From: Modestobacter muralis
GTDB taxonomy: Bacteria > Actinomycetota > Actinomycetes > Mycobacteriales > Geodermatophilaceae
Direction: 5' to 3'
Length of the DNA stretch: 60,110 nt
Assembly (NCBI RefSeq): GCF_010682105.1
Contig: NZ_JAAGWH010000063.1
Location: 1 to 60,110, forward strand
Below the pieces are notes generated by a model. That model did not search any database. It was given only the letters and a program-made list of their open reading frames with translations, and was not told where the DNA came from. Position numbers and translations under genes: made by a program. Positions 55,106 to 60,110 of this stretch are shown one piece after another (position 1 is the first letter of the stretch; every line of letters starts with the position of its first letter).

Positions 55106-55395
55106 CCCGGCCGCAGACCCGGCCGCCACGCCGGGTGCGCCCGAGGCGCTGGAGGTCATCGACCGCGGAACCCGCTCGAGACGGTCGATGACCGTGAAAG
55201 CCCAGGTCACCCGGGTCGTCCTGTCGACTCGTGGACCTGGGAGGGAGCGGTCAGCGGCTCCGCGGAGGCGTCGCGCAACGATTCGGTGACGCAGCCGTCC
55301 GCGGCCCTGTCCGGACCCCGTCGGCGGACGCGTGCCCGCCCTACCTTTCGGCTGTCCGCGGCACTCCTGCCGCGACGGACACCGAGGAGAGCCGC

Positions 55396-55494
55396 GTGCA
55401 CCAGCTCGCGTCACCACGCACCCGCCCGGCCATGGACGGCGTCGCCGTCGCCCCGTCCGCGCTGCACGCACCTGTGCGCACGGGTGCGCTGTGA
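55396..55494 (+). CDS. Possible 32-residue leader ORF
   Basis: GTG 55396 with GAGGAG seven bases upstream; the frame ends with a stop that overlaps the GTG start of the next gene (GTGA at 55491-55494). It has no recognisable domain. It may serve only to couple translation to the following gene. Confidence 0.35.
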   Translation: MHQLASPRTRPAMDGVAVAPSALHAPVRTGAL

Positions 55495-56402
55495 CCCTCC
55501 TCTGGCCGACCGTGTCGGCCTTCGGCTTCGTGCTCTCCGTCGGCCTGGTCGTCGCCCTCGGGCGGGGCTCCACGTCCCGGTACGAGGTGGAGCGCGACCG
55601 GACGCGGAACCGGGTCCAGCCGGCGCCCGCGACCGCTCCGTCCGACGTCCCCGCCGCTCCCGTCCCCGGCGGGGCCGCGCCGGTGGCCGGGCCGCACCCG
55701 ACGGTCGGCCGGGTGCCCGAGCCCGCCGACCAGGCGGTCGCGGGGCACGCGCTCGACCGGCAGGAGGCGTCGGGCAGCGTCGCCACGCTGCCGCAGGCAC
55801 GCCCGGCCGGGCTGCCCGGTGTCGCCGGCTCCGAGCCGGCCTGGTGGCTGGTCACCGAGGGCGACCACGAGGTGCTCGCCGGCCCCTTCGCCGACCGGGT
55901 CGAGGCCGGGTGGGCGCTGATGACCGGCCCGGAGGACGCACCGGTGCACGCCCTCTACGGCCTGCGCCGCCCGGACGGCGGGGTGGCGCGGCGTCAGACG
56001 CCCGAGGACCTGGCCTGGCTGACCGAGCTGGGCGACCAGCTCGACCGGCTGCCGCAGGCCTGGGACGAGCGGATGGACGACGACGACCCGATGGTGTCCC
56101 TCGTGGTGGAGGTGACCGCCGCGCTGGTCGAGTCCGGCATCCCCGTGCACGACTGCGCCGGCGACGGTGCGGCCGGCGGGGTGTGCCTCACCCCCGAGCC
56201 GGGCTGCGACGGTGTCCTGGTCAGCTGGCACCAGCACGACCGGATGAGCCGCGACCAGGTCCGCGGTGCCGAGACGGTCGTCGCGGTCCAGCGGGCGATG
56301 AACGCCGCGGTCGCCGAGTGCCTCCAGCTGCTGGGCTTCCTGGTGGCGCCGGTCGGCTCGGTGGGCTGCTCGCTGGTCATCGACGCGTGGTCCGGTCGGT
56401 GA
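55491..56402 (+). CDS. Membrane-anchored protein of unknown function
   Basis: 303 residues. One N-terminal membrane helix (LLWPTVSAFGFVLSVGLVVA), a Pro/Ala-rich linker to about residue 110, and a soluble C-terminal domain (about 115-303) with AWWLVTEGDHEVLAGPFADR, AGWALMTG, VHALYGLRRPDGGVARRQTP and VSWHQHDRMSRDQVRGAETV. The repeated phrase on value ranges resembles domains of unknown function seen in actinobacteria; not recognised further. GTG 55491 overlaps the stop of a short upstream ORF. Confidence 0.65.
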   Translation: MTLLWPTVSAFGFVLSVGLVVALGRGSTSRYEVERDRTRNRVQPAPATAPSDVPAAPVPGGAAPVAGPHPTVGRVPEPADQAVAGHALDRQEASGSVATLPQARPAGLPGVAGSEPAWWLVTEGDHEVLAGPFADRVEAGWALMTGPEDAPVHALYGLRRPDGGVARRQTPEDLAWLTELGDQLDRLPQAWDERMDDDDPMVSLVVEVTAALVESGIPVHDCAGDGAAGGVCLTPEPGCDGVLVSWHQHDRMSRDQVRGAETVVAVQRAMNAAVAECLQLLGFLVAPVGSVGCSLVIDAWSGR

Positions 56403-56500
56403 GGCCGCGCCGGCTGCTGTGAGCGGCGGCACTCACTCGCAGGAGGGGGCCGACCCCGCGGCACACCGCAGGACCGCGCCGCCGGTGCCGAAGAGGTGGT

Positions 56501-57544
56501 GTGCAGCTGCCGCAGTCGATGAGGGCCCGGGACCCGCGGGCCGCAGCCAGGACCGCCGTCCTGGTGCTGCTGGTCTGCGCCGTGACCATGCTGGTCTTCT
56601 CGCTCTTCGGCCCCAACGCCGTCTCCACGGCCGGGATCATCGCCTCCTGGCTCACCGCGGCGGTGCTGGTCGGGCTGGCCCTCACGTACCACCTGACGTC
56701 GCCGGAGCGGATCGACCGGCGCGGCGGGTACGTGTTCATCGCGCTGATCGGGGTGGTGCTCTGCTGCGGGATGAACTGGATCACGAACGACCCCTCCGCC
56801 GGCGGTCAGGCGTTCCTCGCCTTCCCCGTGCTGTGGGCCGGGGTGCACCTGCGCCGGGCCGCCGTCCAGGTGGTCACGGTCGCCGCCCTGGCCGGTGACG
56901 CCGTGGTGCTCTTCCACCTGGAGCCGGTCGGCTACGCGGTCAGCGACCTCAGCTTCTTCGGCGCGGTGCTCGCCGTCATGGCGCTCATGCTCACCCGCTC
57001 GGGGGAGACCCAGGACCGGCTGGTCGCCATGCTGAAGGAGCAGGCTTCCGTCGACTCCCTCACCGGACTGGTCAACCGCCGGGTGCTCGACGAGGCGCTC
57101 ACCGAGGCCCTGACCACCCAGACCCGGCCGCTGGGCACCTCCCTGGTGCTGGTCGACATCGACTCGTTCAAGTCCATCAACGACCAGTACGGCCACCCGG
57201 TCGGCGACGACGCCCTGGTGCACATCGCCGGGGTGCTCCGCTCGGTGGTCCGCCCCAGCGACGCCGTCCTGAGCCGGATGGGCGGCGACGAGCTCGCCGT
57301 CCTGCTGCCCGACTGCCCGGCCGACGTCGCCGCCCGGCGCGCCGCCGACGTGCTCGACGCCGTCCGCGCCGCGCCGCTGCAGCTGCGCGACGGCACCCTG
57401 CTGGCCGTGTCGGTCAGCCTGGGCGTGGCCCACGCGCCCTCGCACGCCGAGCAGCTCGAAGAGCTCTACGCCGCCGCCGACACCGCCCTCTACGCCGCCA
57501 AGCGGGCCGGCCGCGACCAGGTCCGCGTCGCCGAGGTGCGCTGA
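56501..57544 (+). CDS. Membrane diguanylate cyclase (GGDEF domain)
   Basis: 347 residues. An N-terminal membrane part with about five or six helices (20-160) acts as sensor or anchor, then a GGDEF domain (about 185-345): DSLTGLVNRRVLDEAL, LVLVDIDSFKSINDQYGHPV, GDDALVHIAGVLRS, and the signature as GGDEL, with Leu for the usual Phe, a change often tolerated. An RPSD sequence stands before it, at the place of the inhibitory site. It should make c-di-GMP from GTP. GTG 56501 has AGAGG upstream. Confidence 0.9.
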   Translation: MQLPQSMRARDPRAAARTAVLVLLVCAVTMLVFSLFGPNAVSTAGIIASWLTAAVLVGLALTYHLTSPERIDRRGGYVFIALIGVVLCCGMNWITNDPSAGGQAFLAFPVLWAGVHLRRAAVQVVTVAALAGDAVVLFHLEPVGYAVSDLSFFGAVLAVMALMLTRSGETQDRLVAMLKEQASVDSLTGLVNRRVLDEALTEALTTQTRPLGTSLVLVDIDSFKSINDQYGHPVGDDALVHIAGVLRSVVRPSDAVLSRMGGDELAVLLPDCPADVAARRAADVLDAVRAAPLQLRDGTLLAVSVSLGVAHAPSHAEQLEELYAAADTALYAAKRAGRDQVRVAEVR

Positions 57545-57571
57545 GCCCGGGCGTCGCCTGTCCTCCTGCAC

Positions 57572-57619
57572 CAAAGGCCGTCCTCCCGCAGCAACGCTGG
57601 TGCGGTAGGACGGCCTTTG
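57572..57619. terminator. Bidirectional terminator
   Basis: Perfect 13-bp arms CAAAGGCCGTCCT (57572-57584) and 57607-57619, with an inner CCGCA/TGCGG stem in the loop. It is between the diguanylate cyclase gene and the convergent flavoprotein gene, and has T- and A-rich flanks of CTTTG/CAAAG on both strands. Confidence 0.85.
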
Positions 57620-57647
57620 ATCAGGTCACCTGATCTACTGCGCACCA

Positions 57648-58763
57648 CTACCGGAGCCGGCGCACCGTGCCGGCGAGGGTGCGGGCGGTGAGCCGGCCGT
57701 CGGCCAGCCCCAGGGCGACGACGTCGTCGAAGGCCCGCTGGTCCTCGCGCGCCGCGCGCACCACTCCCTCCATCAGCACCGGCCACCGGCTCAGCTGCGA
57801 GGCGACCCCTGACGAGCGGAGGTGGCCGCCCAGTCGCCGGCGCAGGAGCCGGCGGTGCACCTGCCCCGCCCGGGCGCCGTGCAGAGCCGCCTCCCCGGCC
57901 AGCGCACCGGACAGGACGGCGTAGAAGATGCCCTCCCCGGTCAGCGGGTTGATCAGCGACTGCGCGTCCCCGGCCAGCAGCACCCGGCCGTCGGGCAGCC
58001 GCGGCCGCCCGGTCGACAGCGGCAGCCGGTGCGCGCGCAGGCCCTCGGGCTCGACGCCGGGCAGCATCCGGTGCAGCCCGGCGACCAGCTCCGCGCGGGT
58101 CACCCCGCCGGACACCAGCTCGCCGTAGCCGACGTTGGCCCGGCCGTCGCCGAGCGGGAACGACCACGCGTAGGCCGGCCAGCGCTGCTCGGTCGTGGTG
58201 ACCACCTGCACGCCCTCGCTGCCCGGCAGCACCGGCGCGTACCCGCGGATCGCCACCGCCAGCCGGCCCGGCGGGTTGCCGGCCAGGCCCAGCGCCCGCC
58301 GGACGACGGACTCCGCACCGTCCGCGCCGACCAGCACCCCGGCGTGGAACCGGCCGTCGACCTCCACGTGGTCGGCGTGCACGGTCACCGCACGGACGGT
58401 GTGCTGCCGGAAGCGGACGCCGCGGTCGATCACCTGCGCCAGCAGCCGGCCGTCGAGCACCGCGCGGGGCACCACGGACGAGGGCCGGTGCAGCGTGCGC
58501 TCGACCGTCGTCCCACCCGGGGCGTGCAGCCGCAGCCGCGGCACGGTCGGGTACCCGGCGGTCAGGGCCGCGACGTCGAGGTCGAGGCCGGCCAGCACGT
58601 CGAGCGCCTCGGGCGCGATGCCGTCACCGCAGACCTTGTCGCGGGGGAACGCCGACCGGTCGAGCACCAGCACGTCGGCGTCCGGGCGGGCCCGGCGCAC
58701 CGCGGCCGCGCAGGCCGCACCGGCCGGGCCGGCCCCGACGACGACGACGTCGGCGTGCTCCAC
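57648..58763 (-). CDS. Geranylgeranyl-reductase-family FAD oxidoreductase
   Basis: 371 residues. FAD-binding VVVGAGPAGAACAAAV at the N-terminus, RDKVCGDGIAPEAL (family signature), GADGAESVVRRALG, and LLAGDAQSLINPLTGEGIFY (second FAD motif). The family saturates isoprenoid chains of lipids, quinones or carotenoids. GTG 58763 places the Rossmann motif at the N-terminus; an upstream extension of the frame covers the lipoprotein and LOG genes and is rejected. Product unknown. Confidence 0.87.
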   Translation of the reverse strand: MEHADVVVVGAGPAGAACAAAVRRARPDADVLVLDRSAFPRDKVCGDGIAPEALDVLAGLDLDVAALTAGYPTVPRLRLHAPGGTTVERTLHRPSSVVPRAVLDGRLLAQVIDRGVRFRQHTVRAVTVHADHVEVDGRFHAGVLVGADGAESVVRRALGLAGNPPGRLAVAIRGYAPVLPGSEGVQVVTTTEQRWPAYAWSFPLGDGRANVGYGELVSGGVTRAELVAGLHRMLPGVEPEGLRAHRLPLSTGRPRLPDGRVLLAGDAQSLINPLTGEGIFYAVLSGALAGEAALHGARAGQVHRRLLRRRLGGHLRSSGVASQLSRWPVLMEGVVRAAREDQRAFDDVVALGLADGRLTARTLAGTVRRLR

Positions 58764-58774
58764 CCCGGCCGGGC

Positions 58775-58954
58775 TCAGGTGTTGTTCGCCGGCGTCGGGG
58801 TGCCCGGGTTGCAGTTCTCGTCCTGGCTGTTGCTGTTGTTCCCCGCGTCGCAGTTGGTCTCCCCGCGCTGCAGGTCGGTGTTGGAGCCGCCGCAACCGGT
58901 GAGCACCGTGCTGCCGACGAGGGCGAGCGCCACGAGGGTCCGCTTCATGTGCAT
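58775..58954 (-). CDS. Small lipoprotein
   Basis: 59 residues. KRTLVALALVGSTVLTGC is a lipoprotein signal with lipobox LTGC; the mature part is about 38 residues, rich in Asn, Asp, Gly and Thr, with two further Cys. ATG 58954 or 58948 (two Met near the start). It ends 11 bases before the flavoprotein start on the same strand. No family recognised. Confidence 0.65.
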   Translation of the reverse strand: MHMKRTLVALALVGSTVLTGCGGSNTDLQRGETNCDAGNNSNSQDENCNPGTPTPANNT

Positions 58955-58995
58955 GGAAGGGGCGGTGCCCACGATCAGCGGTGCGCAACCGGCTG

Positions 58996-59565
58996 TCACG
59001 ACCGGGGTGCGGTCCACTTGCGGGCCGGGTGACCGTAACCGGCGACGAACGCCAGCAGCCCGGCGGCGTCGTGCACCACGCCGAGGGCGTCGAGCCGGGC
59101 GGCGTCGAGGTAGCCGTCGTCGACCATCCGCCGCAGTTGGGCCAGCTGCGGCTGCCAGAAGCCCTCGACGTCCAGCAGGGCAACCGGCTTGGCGTGCAGC
59201 CCGAGCATCCCCCAGGTCCAGGCCTCGAACAGCTCCTCCAGGGTCCCGGCGGCACCCGGCAGCGCGACGAAGGCGTCGGCGAGGTCGGCCATGACCTGCT
59301 TGCGCTCGTGCATCGTCGCCACCACCTCCAGCCGGGGCAGCCCGCGGTGGGCCACCTCGTCGTCGACCAGGTGCTGGGGGATGACCCCGACCACCTCGCC
59401 GCCGGCGGCCAGCGCGGCGTCGGCGACCACGCCCATCAGGCCCACGTCCCCGCCGCCGTAGACGATCCCGACGCCGGCGCGGGCCAGGTCCGCGGCGAAC
59501 GTCGCGGCCGCCCGCTGGTGGGCGGGTGGGCCGGCGTGCGATCCGGTGAAGACGGCGATGCGCAT
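58996..59565 (-). CDS. LOG-family protein (TIGR00730 type)
   Basis: 189 residues. IAVFTGSHAG at the start, VYGGGDVGLMGVVADAAL, MHERKQVM and LPGAAGTLEELFEAWTW are the nucleotide-binding motifs of the family that includes cytokinin riboside 5'-monophosphate phosphoribohydrolases. The signature PGGxGTxxE reads PGAAGTLEE, with Ala for the second Gly. ATG 59565 is the natural start. In bacteria the physiological substrate is often unclear; nucleotide hydrolysis is known of the family. Confidence 0.9.
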   Translation of the reverse strand: MRIAVFTGSHAGPPAHQRAAATFAADLARAGVGIVYGGGDVGLMGVVADAALAAGGEVVGVIPQHLVDDEVAHRGLPRLEVVATMHERKQVMADLADAFVALPGAAGTLEELFEAWTWGMLGLHAKPVALLDVEGFWQPQLAQLRRMVDDGYLDAARLDALGVVHDAAGLLAFVAGYGHPARKWTAPRS

Positions 59566-59746
59566 GTGCCCGACCCTAGGTGGGCCCCGGGGACCCCGCG
59601 TCGGCACGTCCGGAGGCACGTGTGCGACGGCGGGGAGGGCGCAGCCTGCTGTTCGCCTGATGCTCTCCTGCGGGTCACCCGGTGGAGGGACCGGCACCGG
59701 AGAGTCGGCGCGTCAGATGCACGGACGACGATGCGGGAGCGAGTCG

Positions 59747-60110
59747 ATGAGCCACGACCACGAGCACGACCACCACCACGGCGAGCACGGCCACACCCAT
59801 CACCACGGGAACACCGCCGGCGTCGAGGGCACCTGGGCCGACCCACGTGCCGACGACCCGCTGTCGGTCTCGCGGCGCGGCTTCCTCGCCACGGCGGCCG
59901 TCGTCGCCGGTGCGGCCGCAGGCGTCGGTGGCGCGGTCGCCGGGGTCGGCCAGGGTGTGGCCGCGGCGAAGCCGAAGGCCCCCACCTCGACCAACCCGTG
60001 GAACGGCCGGTCGCTGTTCCTGGCCGGCGACCACCACATCCACACCCAGTACTCTCCCGACGCCCAGTACGAGGTCGCCACGCAGGCCGCCAAGGCCCGG
60101 GAGTTCGGCC
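59747..60110 (+). CDS. Tat-exported PHP-domain protein, 3' truncated by window edge
   Basis: The visible 121 residues begin with a His-rich segment (11 His in the first 20), a twin-arginine signal (SRRGFLATAAVVAGAAAG, RR at 43-44), and then LAGDHHIHTQYSPDAQYEVA, the first metal-binding motif (HxH) of a PHP phosphoesterase domain. It should be exported in folded, metal-loaded form. The His-rich head may hold metal before export. ATG 59747 follows GGGAGCGAG. The rest of the protein lies outside the window. Confidence 0.85.
   Translation, partial: MSHDHEHDHHHGEHGHTHHHGNTAGVEGTWADPRADDPLSVSRRGFLATAAVVAGAAAGVGGAVAGVGQGVAAAKPKAPTSTNPWNGRSLFLAGDHHIHTQYSPDAQYEVATQAAKAREFG

Overview
The window is G+C-rich actinobacterial DNA. 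A class E sortase with LAXTG substrates, mycothiol-type enzymes, ANTAR and SpoIIE/PP2C signalling proteins and many GTG starts suggest a Geodermatophilaceae-like soil or rock actinobacterium (Modestobacter, Blastococcus or Geodermatophilus type). The family assignment is inference.

Left core (1-6645): the end of a repeat-containing LAYTG surface protein, a class E sortase, a 52-residue membrane protein, a Suv3-like DExH RNA helicase on the minus strand and a second secreted protein ending in an LAFTG sorting signal. This is a cell-wall display locus with a helicase inserted in it.

Island (about 6674-51113): it starts in a tRNA-Ser(UGA) gene and ends at a second, truncated copy of that tRNA's 3' half, next to an excisionase-like gene and a tyrosine integrase. 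A third, shorter and degraded tRNA 3' end lies at about 55074-55105, so several insertions have probably accumulated here. The contents fall into blocks. (a) 7.1-15.9 kb and 20.8-26.6 kb are signalling: three PAS/GAF-SpoIIE phosphatases, two anti-sigma-type kinases plus a remnant of a third, three ANTAR proteins, a heptad-like RD-repeat protein, an OhrR-type regulator, a RelE/Phd toxin-antitoxin pair, and two copies of a small four-cysteine protein. No sigma factor and no STAS antagonist is visible. (b) 16.1-20.6 kb holds a frameshifted LysE exporter and a LysR / SDR / MFS / SDR unit. (c) 26.7-42.3 kb is a redox accessory region: aldo/keto reductases, SDRs, medium-chain dehydrogenases, a hydroxynitrile-lyase-like cupin, a carboxymuconolactone-decarboxylase-like protein, a Tat-lipoprotein flavodoxin and an MFS exporter, with two XRE regulators. 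Four of its promoter regions share an inverted repeat close to CCAGGCACTCCCTGG, which suggests one regulon. (d) 42.4-51.1 kb is the mobile end: a decayed gene, a 64-bp near-perfect palindrome, a second tyrosine recombinase, two unknown proteins, xis-int, four 19-bp direct repeats, and an AlbA_2 (Schlafen-type) protein beside the right boundary.

Right side (51.1-60.1 kb): a frameshifted mycothiol-dependent isomerase-like gene, an XRE regulator divergent from an SDR (a third copy of the island's regulator-oxidoreductase layout), then genes that look like core genome: an unknown membrane-anchored protein, a GGDEF diguanylate cyclase, a geranylgeranyl-reductase-type flavoprotein, a small lipoprotein, a LOG-family protein, and the start of a Tat-exported PHP-domain protein.
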